64,000 nucleotides of DNA from Sphingopyxis bauzanensis (GCF_002205675.1 NZ_NISK01000001.1:305054-369053); one strand, 5' to 3'; positions 18,081 to 28,095 are shown, numbered from the stretch's first letter. Notes: a model not told the origin generated them from the sequence alone. Made by a program: numbers and translations.

Positions 18081-19470
18081 GCGCGGCTTCCGCCAGCACA
18101 TAGGCCTTCACGGCGTCATAGTCGCCCGGCAGCCGTTCGTAACGCTCTTCGCGGTCGAACAGATTGCCCAGCCGCGGCGGCAGCGACGGACGCACCCCGG
18201 TCGAACGCTCGACCGCCTCACGGAACTTTGCCGGATGCGCCGTCGCCAGCGTGACGACGGGAATGTCGGCGTCGATCTCGAGCGCACGCGCCGCGGCAAG
18301 GCCGACGGCACTGTGCGGGTCGATCACCTGCCCGCCATGCTCCTGCGCCCAGCGCAGCGCGAGCGCCATCGCGTCGCCGTCGATGCTCGCGCTCGAAAAC
18401 AGCCCGCGGGCGCCCGTCAGCATGTCGGCGGGGATCGTCATCGCGCGATTGCGGTCGAACTCGCCCATCATCGCGGTAATCGCGGCACCGTCGCGGCCCG
18501 ACAGGTCGAACAGCAGGCGCTCGAAATTGCTGCTGACCTGAATGTCCATGCTGGGGGTCGCCGTCGCGGTCACCGTCCCGGCGCTATAGTCGCCATTGGT
18601 CAGCGCACGGTGCAGGATGTCGTTGACGTTGGTCGCGACGACCAGCCGCGCGATCGGCAGTCCCATCTGCGCCGCGACATAGCCCGCAAACACATCGCCG
18701 AAATTGCCCGTCGGCACGCTGAACGCAATCGGTCGGTCCGGACCGCCGAGGCGGACGGCGGCATAGAAATAATAGACGACCTGCGCCATCAGCCGCGCCC
18801 AGTTGATGCTGTTCACCGCCGATAACGTCAGTTGGCCGCGCGCCTCGTCGTCGCCGAACAGCCGCTTCACCATTGCCTGTGCATCGTCGAAGCTGCCGTC
18901 GAGCGCGATATTGTGGACGTTGGGCGTCAGCACCGTTGTCATCTGCCGCCGCTGCACGTCGCTGACGCGGCCCTCGGGATGCAGCATGAAAATCTGGATA
19001 TGCTCACGCCCTGCCACAGCTTCGATCGCCGCCGATCCGGTGTCGCCCGACGTCGCGCCGACAATCGTGATGTTCGTGTCGCCACCGCTCAGGAATTTCT
19101 CGAACAGCTGGCCCAGCAGTTGCAGCGCAACGTCCTTGAACGCCAGCGTCGGGCCGTGGAACAGTTCGAGCAGCCAGTGGCGATGGTCGAGCTGGACCAG
19201 CGGGGTCACCGCATCATGGCTGAAACTGCCGTAGGCGGCGCGGCACAGCTGGCGCAGCTCGTCCTCGGTCAGCACGCCTTCGACGAACGGGCGCATGACG
19301 CGCACCGCGGTTTCGGCATAGTCGAGCCCCGCAAGCGCGCGGATGTCCTCGACCGCCATCTGCGGCCAGCGCGCAGGCAGATAGAGACCGCCGTCGCTGG
19401 CAAGGCCCGCGAGCGTGGCGGCACGAAAGTCGAGGGTCGGCGCAGAGCCGCGGGTGCTGATATATTCCAT
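18073..19470 (-). CDS. thrC: Threonine synthase
   Basis: A 465-aa PLP enzyme converting O-phosphohomoserine to threonine. The PLP lysine is Lys112 in HGPTLAFKDVALQ, and SGDTGSAA is the phosphate-binding loop. The length and the N-terminus YISTRGSAPTLDFRAATLAGLASDGGLY fit the class II (bacterial/fungal) form. It lies downstream of the cytochrome oxidase assembly genes and upstream of a methyltransferase; all are on the same strand with short gaps, so it may be co-transcribed with them. Confidence 0.95.
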   Translation of the reverse strand: MEYISTRGSAPTLDFRAATLAGLASDGGLYLPARWPQMAVEDIRALAGLDYAETAVRVMRPFVEGVLTEDELRQLCRAAYGSFSHDAVTPLVQLDHRHWLLELFHGPTLAFKDVALQLLGQLFEKFLSGGDTNITIVGATSGDTGSAAIEAVAGREHIQIFMLHPEGRVSDVQRRQMTTVLTPNVHNIALDGSFDDAQAMVKRLFGDDEARGQLTLSAVNSINWARLMAQVVYYFYAAVRLGGPDRPIAFSVPTGNFGDVFAGYVAAQMGLPIARLVVATNVNDILHRALTNGDYSAGTVTATATPSMDIQVSSNFERLLFDLSGRDGAAITAMMGEFDRNRAMTIPADMLTGARGLFSSASIDGDAMALALRWAQEHGGQVIDPHSAVGLAAARALEIDADIPVVTLATAHPAKFREAVERSTGVRPSLPPRLGNLFDREERYERLPGDYDAVKAYVLAEAARG

Positions 19471-19497
19471 GGCGTCCCAGCGCCTAGCGGGCCAGCC

Positions 19498-20142
19498 TCA
19501 AGGCCGCAAGCGGCGACGGACAGCCAGAAAGTAGATGATCAGCGCCGCGGCGGCGAACAGGAACCACTGCACGGCATAGGCGAGATGATTATTGGGCGTA
19601 TTATCAGCCGACGGCACCGCACTTGGGCGCAGGCCCGCAGCGGGTGTGTCGGCGATCAGCATCGCCCGCGCGGGCATATCCTTGCCCGCGGCGCGCTCCA
19701 TCACCGTCGGCTGGTCGGGGCCGGGGACGATCGTCCCCTGCACGACCCCGCCGGTCCATTTCGGCGGCGTGAAATCGTCGCCGATGCCGACATCGACCAG
19801 CACCCCCGGGCCTTCGGCGCCGGTGCGGCAGTCGGCGATCATGCGAAAGCCCGCCTTGCCCTTCTGGTCAGTGCCACTGCGCGGATCCCAGCGCACGGGT
19901 TCGAGGCAGACAACGCTGCTTTTGCGGAACAGATAGGCGTCGGCGACCTGCGGCAGTTGGGGATAGGTGACCAGCGACGACATCGCCATGTTGCGCTGGT
20001 ACAGCGCGACCAGCGCTTCCTTCTCGTTCTTGCGCTGGAGCTGCCACACCCCCAGCGCGATCATCACGAGCACCGCGACGATAACGACGATCGTCGGGAT
20101 CAGCGGCCAGCGCCGCGGCGGAGGCGTTGCGGCATCAGTCAC
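19498..20142 (-). CDS. SURF1 family cytochrome oxidase biogenesis protein
   Basis: A 214-aa protein with the typical SURF1 plan: N-terminal helix (about 15-35) ending LGVWQLQRKNEKEALV, a periplasmic domain, and a C-terminal helix with HLAYAVQWFLFAAAALIIYF. It helps deliver haem a to subunit I of aa3 oxidase. A GTG start at 20142 lies 2 nt downstream of the DUF983 stop codon. Its place in the cox operon supports the call. Confidence 0.9.
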   Translation of the reverse strand: MTDAATPPPRRWPLIPTIVVIVAVLVMIALGVWQLQRKNEKEALVALYQRNMAMSSLVTYPQLPQVADAYLFRKSSVVCLEPVRWDPRSGTDQKGKAGFRMIADCRTGAEGPGVLVDVGIGDDFTPPKWTGGVVQGTIVPGPDQPTVMERAAGKDMPARAMLIADTPAAGLRPSAVPSADNTPNNHLAYAVQWFLFAAAALIIYFLAVRRRLRP

Positions 20143-20530
20143 GCGGTTCGTCCACTTGTCGACCCTCGGCCGCTTGCCGCTGGTGCTCGCTCGCCAGCAG
20201 CGCCCCCTTGGCGACGCGCAGGCCATAAACCACCGCGGCGGCGGTCAGCGGCATCCACAGCACGACGTGAACCCACAAGGGCGGCTGGACTGCGGCATCG
20301 AGCGCCAGTGCGAGCGCGACGAGCAAGGCGCCGATGATCAGGGTCAGGAACGCCGCGGGGCCGTCGCCGACATTGTAGCGGCCATAGTCGAGCCCGCAGG
20401 CTTCACATTTCGCGTGAAACTGCACCGGCCCATCGAACAAGGTTTTGGCGCCGCATTCGGGGCAAAGGCCAAAAAGGGCAGCGCGCCAGACCGGCGGCTG
20501 CCCCTTTGGAATGATAGTGCCGTCGGGCAA
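20135..20530 (-). CDS. DUF983 zinc-ribbon membrane protein
   Basis: About 131 aa. An N-terminal zinc ribbon CPECGAKTLF ... CEACGLDY is followed by FNVGDGPAAFLTLIIG-like sequence (here YNVGDGPAAF) and two hydrophobic helices. DUF983 genes are found in alphaproteobacterial cox operons, and an oxidase-assembly role is inferred from that context. A TTG at 20530, one base after the ctaE stop, is the only suitable initiator before the conserved domain; the SD is weak, so it may depend on translation of ctaE. Confidence 0.8.
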   Translation of the reverse strand: MPDGTIIPKGQPPVWRAALFGLCPECGAKTLFDGPVQFHAKCEACGLDYGRYNVGDGPAAFLTLIIGALLVALALALDAAVQPPLWVHVVLWMPLTAAAVVYGLRVAKGALLASEHQRQAAEGRQVDEPRD

Positions 20531-20531
20531 T

Positions 20532-21407
20532 TTAGTGCGCGGCGACCGGCGCGCCCCAGCCACCCCAGACGTAAATAATGATGAACAGGAACAGCCACAC
20601 CACGTCGACGAAGTGCCAGTACCACGCAGCCGCTTCGAAACCGAAATGCTGCTTGGGGGTGAAGTGACCCTTGTAGGTACGGACGAGACAGACAATCAGG
20701 AAGATCGTGCCGACCAGAACGTGGAAGCCGTGGAAGCCCGTCGCCATGTAAAAGGCCGAACTGTAATTGCTCTGACCAAAGGCGAAGGGTGCGGCGGCAT
20801 ATTCATACGCCTGGATCGCCGAGAAGATCGCGCCCAGGATGATAGTCGCCCACAGGCCTTTTTTCAGGCCGTCGCGGTCGCCGTGGATCAGCGCGTGGTG
20901 CGCCCAGGTGATCGTCGTTCCGGAGCAGAGCAGGATCAGCGTGTTGAGCAGCGGCAGCGAGAAAGCGTCGATAACCTCGATGCCCTTCGGCGGCCACTGG
21001 GTGATCGCCGCCGCGCCGTCTTGGCCAAACAGCGAGGTCACCGCGCCATCGACATATTCGATCGGCACCGGGAACAGGGTGAAGTCGAACCACGCCCAGA
21101 ACCAGCCGACGAAGAACATCACTTCCGACGCGATGAACAGGATCATGCCGTAACGCAGATGGAGCTGGACAACCGGGGTATGGTCGCCGGCATGCGCTTC
21201 GTTGATGACGTCCGACCACCAGCTGAAGAAGGTGGCGATCACGCCCATGAAGCCCAGGCCGAGTACCCATTTGCCGACGCCGCCGAAATAATCGTCGTGC
21301 ATAAACATCACGAGGCCGAAGAACATCACCAGCGCGGCGAACGAGCCGATCAGCGGCCAGACGCTGGGATTTACGAGGTGATAGTCATGATGTTTCGCAC
21401 CGGACAT
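20532..21407 (-). CDS. ctaE: Cytochrome c oxidase subunit III
   Basis: A 291-aa integral membrane subunit with seven helices. It starts MSGAKHHDYHLVNPSVWP, typical of alphaproteobacteria, and contains the conserved SEVMFFVGWFWAWF and HGFHVLVGT blocks and the end HFVDVVWLFLF. It stabilises the catalytic core and proton uptake. ATG 21407 follows GGGAAAA; an upstream in-frame codon at 21452 is less likely. Confidence 0.96.
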   Translation of the reverse strand: MSGAKHHDYHLVNPSVWPLIGSFAALVMFFGLVMFMHDDYFGGVGKWVLGLGFMGVIATFFSWWSDVINEAHAGDHTPVVQLHLRYGMILFIASEVMFFVGWFWAWFDFTLFPVPIEYVDGAVTSLFGQDGAAAITQWPPKGIEVIDAFSLPLLNTLILLCSGTTITWAHHALIHGDRDGLKKGLWATIILGAIFSAIQAYEYAAAPFAFGQSNYSSAFYMATGFHGFHVLVGTIFLIVCLVRTYKGHFTPKQHFGFEAAAWYWHFVDVVWLFLFIIIYVWGGWGAPVAAH

Positions 21408-21487
21408 GGCGTTTTTCCCGTTTTTTACAGCCCCAGCATCGCGATTCCCCATCGCTCGCCGGTCTTGTTTGGACTCTGATCGCGGCC

Positions 21488-22048
21488 TTAGCTCGCCTTT
21501 TTACCCTCGTCTACAGGATGAAAGGTGTAGCTGAGGGTGATTTCCTGGATGTCGCGCGCGTCCGGATCGTCCATGATCTTGGGATCGACGAAGAACAGCA
21601 CCGGCATCCGCATCTGCTGCCCCGGCTCCAACCGCTGTTCGGTGAAGCAGAAGCACTGGATCTTGGTGAAATATTTGCCCGCCTGCGTCGGCGTGACGTT
21701 GAAACCCGCAGTGCCGACGACCGGCTTCGACGAATTATTCTCGGCGATAAAGATCGCCATGTCGCGCGCACCGATGCTGACCGTATCGGTCGGATGTTCG
21801 GGATAGAATTTCCACGGCAGGCCGGGCGAGACATTGGCGTCGAAACGGACCGATACCGTTCTCGACAGAACCACCGGGTCCGCCGCGGCAGCAACCGGAT
21901 CGTAACGCTGCGTCGTGCCGCCAAATCCGGTCACGCGGCAGAACAGATCGTAAAGCGGCACCGCCGCGAATCCCAGCCCGACCATCGCGAGCGCCAGCGC
22001 CGATGCAAGGCTCGCGGTCTTCGCTTTGGGGGACAGGCGTGCAATCAT
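21488..22048 (-). CDS. ctaG: Cytochrome c oxidase assembly protein CtaG (Cox11 family)
   Basis: A 186-aa copper chaperone that builds the CuB centre. A single N-terminal helix (about 10-30) precedes the periplasmic domain with the copper-binding IQCFCFTEQ motif, and FAAVPLYDLFCRVTGFGGTT is the family signature. ATG 22048 overlaps the stop of the 49-aa gene (ATGA), implying coupled translation. Confidence 0.95.
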   Translation of the reverse strand: MIARLSPKAKTASLASALALAMVGLGFAAVPLYDLFCRVTGFGGTTQRYDPVAAAADPVVLSRTVSVRFDANVSPGLPWKFYPEHPTDTVSIGARDMAIFIAENNSSKPVVGTAGFNVTPTQAGKYFTKIQCFCFTEQRLEPGQQMRMPVLFFVDPKIMDDPDARDIQEITLSYTFHPVDEGKKAS

Positions 22049-22194
22049 GCGAATATCTGGATTTTGGCGATGGTGATGAAGAAGAACAGGATCGCGAGAC
22101 CACCAAGCATCCACGCCATCATATTGGCGCGGCTGCGCTGGCGGCGGCGATATTCAACCTCGTCAAAGGGCTCGCGATTCGGATTTTCGGTCAT
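22045..22194 (-). CDS. 49-aa single-pass membrane protein in the cox operon
   Basis: Begins [20 protein letters not shown] with a basic cytoplasmic part, then one transmembrane helix (about 25-44: [20 protein letters not shown]). Both ends are 4-nt ATGA overlaps, with ctaB upstream and ctaG downstream, so it is under strong selection as a gene despite its length. A small protein at this position (sometimes called CoxF or a hypothetical protein) is known from alphaproteobacterial cox operons; I infer a role in oxidase assembly. Confidence 0.85.
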   Translation of the reverse strand: MTENPNREPFDEVEYRRRQRSRANMMAWMLGGLAILFFFITIAKIQIFA

Positions 22195-23102
22195 AATGGC
22201 CACCAATGATCGGCAACAACGGCGCCGAAGAGAATGAAAAGATAGGCGATTGAATAAGCGAACAGCCGCTTTTCGGGCTGCATCAGATCAGCGTCGCCTG
22301 TCTCGCGGATGCCGACCTGAACCGACAGCGCCACGAACAGCGCCGACAGGATGACCGCGGTCCACCCATAAAGCGCACCGGTATAGCCCAGCGGCCAGGG
22401 CGCGATCGCCGCCACCGCCATGATCAGCGCATAAAACAGAATCTGGCGCCGGGTCGATTTCTCGCCCGCGACCACCGGCATCATCGGGATGCCCGCTGCG
22501 GCATAGTCCGAGCGCATGAACAGCGCGAGCGCCCAGAAATGCGGCGGCGTCCACAGAAAGATCAACAGGAACAGCATGACCGGCAGCGGCGCGATGCTGC
22601 CCGTTGCAGCGACCCAGCCGATCAACGGCGGAAACGCGCCTGCCGCGCCGCCGATGACAATATTCTGCGGCGTCCGCGGCTTCAGCCACATTGTATAGAC
22701 AAAGACGTAGAAGAGGATCGACGCCGCCAGCAGCAGCGTCGCCTGCCAGTTCGACGCGAACAGCATCAGGAACAGCGAGAATGCCGCGAGGCCAATCCCG
22801 AATTGCAGCGCCGTCTGCGGGTCGAGCCGCCCAGCGGGCAGCGGCCGTCCGGCGGTGCGCTTCATCTTGGCGTCGAGACCCGCCTCATACCACTGGTTCA
22901 GCGCACCCGACGCCCCTGCCCCTAGTGCGATCGCGAGGATCGACGCAAAGGCCAGGACGGGCGGCACGCTGACCGGGGCAGCGAGCAACCCGCACAGCGC
23001 GGTGAATACCACCAGCGACATGACGCGCGGCTTTGTCAGCGCGAACAGGTCGCGCCAATCGGCCGGAAGGGCCGTTTCGCCGTGGGTGAGGCTTTGCGCC
23101 AT
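22191..23102 (-). CDS. ctaB: Protohaem IX farnesyltransferase (haem O synthase)
   Basis: A 303-aa polytopic UbiA-family prenyltransferase that farnesylates haem B to haem O for the oxidase. The first aspartate-rich motif is [15 protein letters not shown] around residues 83-97, followed by GRPLPAG. GGAG precedes ATG 23102 by 6 nt. The stop overlaps the next gene. Confidence 0.95.
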   Translation of the reverse strand: MAQSLTHGETALPADWRDLFALTKPRVMSLVVFTALCGLLAAPVSVPPVLAFASILAIALGAGASGALNQWYEAGLDAKMKRTAGRPLPAGRLDPQTALQFGIGLAAFSLFLMLFASNWQATLLLAASILFYVFVYTMWLKPRTPQNIVIGGAAGAFPPLIGWVAATGSIAPLPVMLFLLIFLWTPPHFWALALFMRSDYAAAGIPMMPVVAGEKSTRRQILFYALIMAVAAIAPWPLGYTGALYGWTAVILSALFVALSVQVGIRETGDADLMQPEKRLFAYSIAYLFILFGAVVADHWWPL

Positions 23103-23127
23103 AATAACTCCGGACCGTCACGCGGCC

Positions 23128-23148
23128 CCCCGCTGCACAGCAGCGGGG
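23128..23148 (-). other. Stem-loop between ctaD and ctaB
   Basis: A perfect 8-bp stem CCCCGCTG/CAGCGGGG with a 5-nt loop lies in the 56-nt gap after ctaD. No T-run follows on the minus strand, so it is more likely an mRNA-stabilising or processing structure, or a leaky attenuator, than a terminator. Confidence 0.5.
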
Positions 23149-23158
23149 AAACCGTCGA

Positions 23159-24832
23159 TCAGGCGATACGCGGCAGTTCGTTGAACTGGTGGAACGGCGG
23201 CGGGCTCGACAACGTCCATTCGAGCGTCGTCGCGCCTTCGCCCCAGGGATTGTCGGCAGCCTTCTTGCCCGCGACCAGCGACCACAGGATGTTCACGAAG
23301 AAGATCAGGACGCCAACCGCCATGATGACATAGCCGTAGGACGAGATCAGGTGCCAGAAAGCATAGGCTTCGGGATAATCCGGGTAGCGGCGCGGCATGC
23401 CCTGCTGGCCCAGGAAGTGCTGGGGGAAGAACAGGACGTTGACGCCGATGAAGAAGATCCAGAAGTGCAGTTGACCCAGGAACTCGTTGTACATCCGCCC
23501 CGACATCTTCGGGAACCAGTAATAGAAACCGGCGAAGAGCGAGAACACCGCACCCAGCGACAGCACATAGTGGAAGTGGGCAACGACATAATAGGTGTCG
23601 TGCAGGTTGGTGTCGACCCCGCCGTTGGCGAGCACGACGCCGGTCACGCCGCCGACGGTGAACATGAAGATAAAGCCGAGCGACCAGACCATCGGGGTCT
23701 TGAAGCTCATCGACCCGCCCCACATCGTCGCGATCCAGCTGAAGATCTTGATCCCGGTGGGGACCGCGATGACCATCGTCGCGGCGGTGAAGTACATCTT
23801 CAGGTTCACCGACATGCCGACGGTGAACATGTGGTGCGCCCACACGATGAAGCCGACGACGCCGATCGCGACCATGGCATAGGCCATGCCGAGGTAGCCG
23901 AACACCGGCTTGCGGCTGAAGGTCGAGATGATCTGGCTGACGATGCCGAAGCCCGGCAGGATCATGATGTACACTTCGGGGTGGCCGAAGAACCAGAAGA
24001 GATGCTGGTAGAGGACGGGATCGCCGCCACCTGCCGCATCATAGAAGGTGGTACCAAAGTTACGGTCGGTCAGCAGCATGGTGATCGCGGCAGCCAGAAC
24101 CGGCAGCGCGAGCAGCAGCAGGAAGGCGGTGACCAGCACCGACCACACGAACAGCGGCATTTTGTGGATCGTCATCCCCGGTGCGCGCATGTTGAAGATG
24201 GTGGTGATGAAGTTGATCGCCCCCAAAATCGACGCCGCGCCCGCAAGGTGGAGCGAGAAGATGGCCATATCGACCGCCGGCCCGGCCGACCCGCTGGTCG
24301 AAAGCGGAGCGTAAACGGTCCAGCCGGTACCGGCACCCAGGCCGCTGCCGCCCGGGACGAACATCGACCCGACCAACATGACGAAGGCGACGAAGGTCAG
24401 CCAGAAGCTGACATTGTTCATGCGCGGGAACGCCATGTCGGGCGCGCCGATCATCAACGGCACGAACCAGTTGCCGAAACCGCCGATCATCGCAGGCATG
24501 ACCATGAAGAACACCATGATCAGACCGTGCGCCGTGATCATCACGTTCCAGAAATGCTTACCCTGAACGTCGCCCGCGGCGCCGTCGAAGAACTGCGCCC
24601 AGCCGGTCAGATACTGGATGCCGGGTTCGGCGAGCTCAAGGCGCATCATCCCCGAAATCACGCCGCCAACGATACCGGCGACGATTGCGAAAATCAGGTA
24701 GAGGGTGCCGATGTCCTTGTGGTTCGTCGACATGAACCAGCGGACGAAAAAGCCCGGGGTGTCGTGATCATGGTCGTCATGCGCGTGATCGGCATGGCCA
24801 TGGGCGGGTGCAGTTGCAGCGATATCGGTCAT
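23159..24832 (-). CDS. ctaD: Cytochrome c oxidase subunit I (aa3 type)
   Basis: A 557-aa catalytic subunit with twelve helices carrying haem a, haem a3 and Cu[18 protein letters not shown] includes the CuB His and the cross-linked Tyr, HHMFTVGM the other CuB histidines, and [15 protein letters not shown] the haem ligands. An unusual His/Asp-rich N-terminus (residues 10-25, [14 protein letters not shown]) may bind metal. It starts 15 nt after the ctaC stop. Confidence 0.98.
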   Translation of the reverse strand: MTDIAATAPAHGHADHAHDDHDHDTPGFFVRWFMSTNHKDIGTLYLIFAIVAGIVGGVISGMMRLELAEPGIQYLTGWAQFFDGAAGDVQGKHFWNVMITAHGLIMVFFMVMPAMIGGFGNWFVPLMIGAPDMAFPRMNNVSFWLTFVAFVMLVGSMFVPGGSGLGAGTGWTVYAPLSTSGSAGPAVDMAIFSLHLAGAASILGAINFITTIFNMRAPGMTIHKMPLFVWSVLVTAFLLLLALPVLAAAITMLLTDRNFGTTFYDAAGGGDPVLYQHLFWFFGHPEVYIMILPGFGIVSQIISTFSRKPVFGYLGMAYAMVAIGVVGFIVWAHHMFTVGMSVNLKMYFTAATMVIAVPTGIKIFSWIATMWGGSMSFKTPMVWSLGFIFMFTVGGVTGVVLANGGVDTNLHDTYYVVAHFHYVLSLGAVFSLFAGFYYWFPKMSGRMYNEFLGQLHFWIFFIGVNVLFFPQHFLGQQGMPRRYPDYPEAYAFWHLISSYGYVIMAVGVLIFFVNILWSLVAGKKAADNPWGEGATTLEWTLSSPPPFHQFNELPRIA

Positions 24833-24847
24833 CTGTCGGACCCCTTA

Positions 24848-25921
24848 TTAATTCGTGGCGGCCGGCGCGGCGGCAGGCGCCGCTGCCGGGACAGCTTCGG
24901 TCGTGGTGGTGGCCGGCGTCGCGGCGGGCGCCGGTGCAGCGGCAGCCACTGCCGTTACGGGGCCAGCCGGATTGCCGCCCTTCGAGCGGACCCAGGCCTC
25001 CCACCTGTCGACGGGCAACACTTCGACGGCGATCGGCATATAGCCATGATCGACACCGCACAGTTCCGAACATTGGCCGTAAAAGACGCCGACCTTGTTC
25101 GCGGTGAAGGTGGTTTCGTTGGCGCGGCCAGGGACCGCGTCCATCTTGGTCCAGAAGGCCGGGACCGCGAAGCTGTGGATCACGTCGGCGCCGGTGATGA
25201 TCAGCTTGACCTGACGGCCAACCGGGACGACCATACGATTGTCGACCGCGAGCTGATAGGGCTCGCCTGCGGCCTTGGCATCTGCTTCGGGCAGCATTTT
25301 CGACACATATTCGCCGATACCCTGGTCGGGATAGGCGTAACCCCAATACCATTGGTATCCGGTGACCTTGATCGTCAGCGCTTCCTTCGACGGCGGTTCA
25401 TATTGCTGCGCGAGCAGTCGGATCGACGGCACCGCGATCACCGCGAGGATCAGCACCGGAATGGCGGTCCAGATAATTTCGATGAAGGTGTTGTGTGTTG
25501 TTTTCGACGGAACCGGGTTGGCTTTGGCGCGGTAACGGAACACGACCCACAGCAGCAGGCCCAATACAAACAGCGTGATGACGGTGATCACCGGCAGCAG
25601 GATGACATTGTTGAACCAATAGGCCTGCTCGCCGACCGGGCTGACCTGCGGCTGGAAATCGATGCCCTTGGCGACAGGCTGGCCGATGCCGGGAGTGGGC
25701 TTCATCGGCACATAGTTCGCGTCGCCGGCCGGAACGGCCGCTTCGGTCGTCGCGGGAGCAGCCGTCGGCGCGGCTGCATCAGCAGCAATCGGAGCCGGAT
25801 TCGCTGCGGTCGCCGCAACCGGTGCTTCGGCCGGAGCGGCAGCGGGTGCCTGCGCATGGCCGACGCTCACCGCGCCCAGCGACAAAGCTGCCGCAATTAC
25901 AAGGGTTTTCAAGCTCTTCAT
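24848..25921 (-). CDS. ctaC: Cytochrome c oxidase subunit II
   Basis: A 357-aa subunit that receives electrons from cytochrome c. Signal peptide about 1-23 (ending GHAQA), Ala/Pro-rich linker, two transmembrane helices, then the CuA cupredoxin domain with HSFAVPAFW and CSELCGVDHGYM. Ala/Pro/Thr-rich low-complexity tails flank both ends, longer than in many homologues. ATG 25921 gives a proper signal peptide, though its SD is poor. First gene of the operon. Confidence 0.97.
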   Translation of the reverse strand: MKSLKTLVIAAALSLGAVSVGHAQAPAAAPAEAPVAATAANPAPIAADAAAPTAAPATTEAAVPAGDANYVPMKPTPGIGQPVAKGIDFQPQVSPVGEQAYWFNNVILLPVITVITLFVLGLLLWVVFRYRAKANPVPSKTTHNTFIEIIWTAIPVLILAVIAVPSIRLLAQQYEPPSKEALTIKVTGYQWYWGYAYPDQGIGEYVSKMLPEADAKAAGEPYQLAVDNRMVVPVGRQVKLIITGADVIHSFAVPAFWTKMDAVPGRANETTFTANKVGVFYGQCSELCGVDHGYMPIAVEVLPVDRWEAWVRSKGGNPAGPVTAVAAAAPAPAATPATTTTEAVPAAAPAAAPAATN

Positions 25922-26154
25922 AAGGATAGTGCCGCCCGTTGCCTGTTGTTCTTTATCATGGTTCCTCCCCTCTTCGGCAGCGGTCGGACAGGCGTCGCGA
26001 CAGCCGGAGGATGGGCTGAATCTCGCGGGCGCTATAGACCCGCTTGCCGCTTGCCTCAAGCATCTCTAACACTATTTTACGGCTGGATAATCTTCGCCGC
26101 CAAAACCCGGTTTCCCGCACAGGGCGACGCACTGGATAAAAGAACAATTCTCCC

Positions 26155-26739
26155 ATGACCGATGATGAAATCCTGGCCGAATTCCGCGCCGCCGAAGCCT
26201 TGCTCCAGGGCCATTTCCTGCTCTCGTCCGGCCGCCACAGCGAATATTATCTGCAATGCGCGCGCGTGCTGATGGATACGGAGCGCGCCGGACGGCTAGC
26301 CGTCGCGCTCGCCGCGAAGCTGCCCCGCGACCTGAAACAGGCGATCGACGTCGTGGTGTCACCCGCGATGGGCGGCGTCATCATCGGGCATGAAATGGGC
26401 CGCGCGCTCGGCAAGCCCGCGATTTTCGTCGAACGGCCAACCGGCACCTTTGAACTGCGCCGCGGCTTCACCATCGAACCCGGTGCCAAAGTGTTGATGG
26501 TCGAGGATGTCGTGACCACCGGCCTGTCATCGCGTGAGGCAATGACGTGCGTCACAGCAGCCGGCGGCGAAGTGATCGCCGAGGCGGCGCTGGTCGATCG
26601 CTCGGCAGGCAGCAATGTCGAGCTAGGCGTCCCCTTCTATCCCCTCGTTGCGATAAACTTTCCCACCTATGCCCCCGACGAGCTTCCCGAACATCTGGCG
26701 GGCAGCGAAGCGATCAAGCCCGGGAGCCGCGCGAATTGA
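26155..26739 (+). CDS. pyrE: Orotate phosphoribosyltransferase
   Basis: A 194-aa cytosolic enzyme of UMP synthesis: orotate + PRPP to OMP. The PRPP-binding motif [13 protein letters not shown] is at about 113-125, and [15 protein letters not shown] is the family N-terminal block. Divergent from ctaC, and first gene of the pyrE-pdxJ-acpS-lepB cluster. Its stop overlaps the next start (TTGA). Confidence 0.96.
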   Translation: MTDDEILAEFRAAEALLQGHFLLSSGRHSEYYLQCARVLMDTERAGRLAVALAAKLPRDLKQAIDVVVSPAMGGVIIGHEMGRALGKPAIFVERPTGTFELRRGFTIEPGAKVLMVEDVVTTGLSSREAMTCVTAAGGEVIAEAALVDRSAGSNVELGVPFYPLVAINFPTYAPDELPEHLAGSEAIKPGSRAN

Positions 26740-27467
26740 CGGGTCGCCTCCGCCTTGGCGTCAACATCGACCATGTCGCGACGATCCGTAACGCGCGCGG
26801 TGGCGAGCATCCTGATCCGGTGCGCGCCGCCGCAATCGTCGCGGCGGTCGGCGGCGACGGCATCACCGCGCATCTACGCGAGGACCGGCGTCATATCCGC
26901 GACGATGATCTCGCACGCATTCAGGCCGCGACCGACCTGCCGCTTAATCTGGAGATGGCGGCGACCGACGAAATGGTCGCCATTGCGCTGCGCCATAATC
27001 CGCACGCCGCGTGTATCGTCCCCGAAAAGCGCGAGGAGCGCACGACCGAGGGCGGGCTTGACGCCGCAGGACAGCATAACCACCTTGCCCCCATCGTTGC
27101 GCGGCTCAATGACGCGGGCATTCGAGTCAGCCTGTTCATCGAGCCCGACGCGCGGCAGATCGAGGCGGCAATGATGCTGCGCGCGCCGGTCGTCGAGTTT
27201 CACACCGGCCGCTATGCGCATTGCGAGGGCGAGGAACGTGCGGTCGAACTGCAACGTATCGCCGATGCCGCGGCGCTGGCTTGGAAAAATGGCATCGAAC
27301 CGCATGCCGGGCATGGCCTGACCTATGAGAATGTCGTCCCGGTTGCGGCGATCCCGCAACTCGCCGAGCTTAATATCGGGCATTATCTGATCGGCGAGGC
27401 GATCTTCACCGGGCTGGAAGATGCGGTGCGGCGAATGCGGGCGCTGATGGATGAGGCGAGAGGGTGA
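26736..27467 (+). CDS. pdxJ: Pyridoxine 5'-phosphate synthase
   Basis: A 243-aa TIM-barrel enzyme joining 1-deoxyxylulose 5-phosphate and 3-amino-2-oxopropyl phosphate to make PNP (vitamin B6). It reads [18 protein letters not shown] at the N-terminus with conserved CIVPEKREE and the end [12 protein letters not shown]. The TTG start at 26736 overlaps the pyrE stop by 4 nt, with GGGAG 9 nt upstream; the open frame further upstream is antiphase to pyrE. Confidence 0.95.
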   Translation: MTGRLRLGVNIDHVATIRNARGGEHPDPVRAAAIVAAVGGDGITAHLREDRRHIRDDDLARIQAATDLPLNLEMAATDEMVAIALRHNPHAACIVPEKREERTTEGGLDAAGQHNHLAPIVARLNDAGIRVSLFIEPDARQIEAAMMLRAPVVEFHTGRYAHCEGEERAVELQRIADAAALAWKNGIEPHAGHGLTYENVVPVAAIPQLAELNIGHYLIGEAIFTGLEDAVRRMRALMDEARG

Positions 27468-27697
27468 GCGGACCCCAAAATACCCTCCTGCTCGTCTCGG
27501 GTCTTCTGAAGGTCGGCACAACGCTGCTGATCCTGCTGATGTTCGCGAAGCTCGGGTGGGATGTCGCAAGCGGTCGCAATGTGGAAATTCCCCCGGTCTT
27601 GCTCATCGCGATCGGCGCGACGCTCGCCGCGCAGCTGGCAGCCTGGGCCGGCTGGCGCTTCGCCTCGCGCCGCCAAACCGAGGACCGCGGCAGGTGA
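27464..27697 (+). CDS. Small two-helix membrane protein between pdxJ and acpS
   Basis: A 77-aa protein with two hydrophobic helices (about 7-28 and 44-66) and a basic C-terminus. It uses GTG at 27464 overlapping the pdxJ stop (GTGA), and its own stop overlaps the acpS start in the same way. I do not recognise the family. The tight coupling on both sides suggests a conserved, expressed protein. Confidence 0.7.
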   Translation: MSGPQNTLLLVSGLLKVGTTLLILLMFAKLGWDVASGRNVEIPPVLLIAIGATLAAQLAAWAGWRFASRRQTEDRGR

Positions 27698-28095
27698 TCA
27701 TCGGCCTCGGCTCCGACCTCTGTAATATAGAGCGTATCCAGAACTCGCTCGATCGGTTCGGCGAGCGTTTCGAAAACCGCGTCTTCACCGAAGTGGAACG
27801 CGCCAAGGCGGCGCGCCGCCCCTTCACCCGCGCCGGCACCTACGCCAAGCGTTTTGCGGCCAAGGAAGCTTTCTCGAAAGCTGTCGGCACGGGCTTCAAG
27901 CGCGGGGTGTTCATGAAGGACATCGGCGTCGTCAACGCGCCGTCGGGCGCGCCGACGTTGGCGCTGACCGGCGGTGCGGCGGTACGGCTCGCCGCGATGA
28001 TCCCGGCAGATCACACCGCACACATCCACCTGACATTGACCGACGACCATCCGTGGGCGCAGGCGTTCGTCATCATCGAAGCAATCAAGGACTGA
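27694..28095 (+). CDS. acpS: Holo-[acyl-carrier-protein] synthase
   Basis: A 133-aa phosphopantetheinyl transferase that loads CoA-derived phosphopantetheine on ACP. It opens with [14 protein letters not shown], has the Mg2+ motif [14 protein letters not shown], and ends VIIEAIKD. The GTG start at 27694 overlaps the previous stop (GTGA). The acpS-lepB order is conserved in alphaproteobacteria. Confidence 0.95.
   Translation: MIIGLGSDLCNIERIQNSLDRFGERFENRVFTEVERAKAARRPFTRAGTYAKRFAAKEAFSKAVGTGFKRGVFMKDIGVVNAPSGAPTLALTGGAAVRLAAMIPADHTAHIHLTLTDDHPWAQAFVIIEAIKD

Noticed and set aside
23189..26158. A 989-codon open frame on the plus strand opposite ctaC-ctaD
   Set aside because: It is antisense to highly conserved oxidase subunits, is extremely rich in His/Asp/Arg, and has no recognisable domain; long antisense frames are expected in GC-rich DNA.
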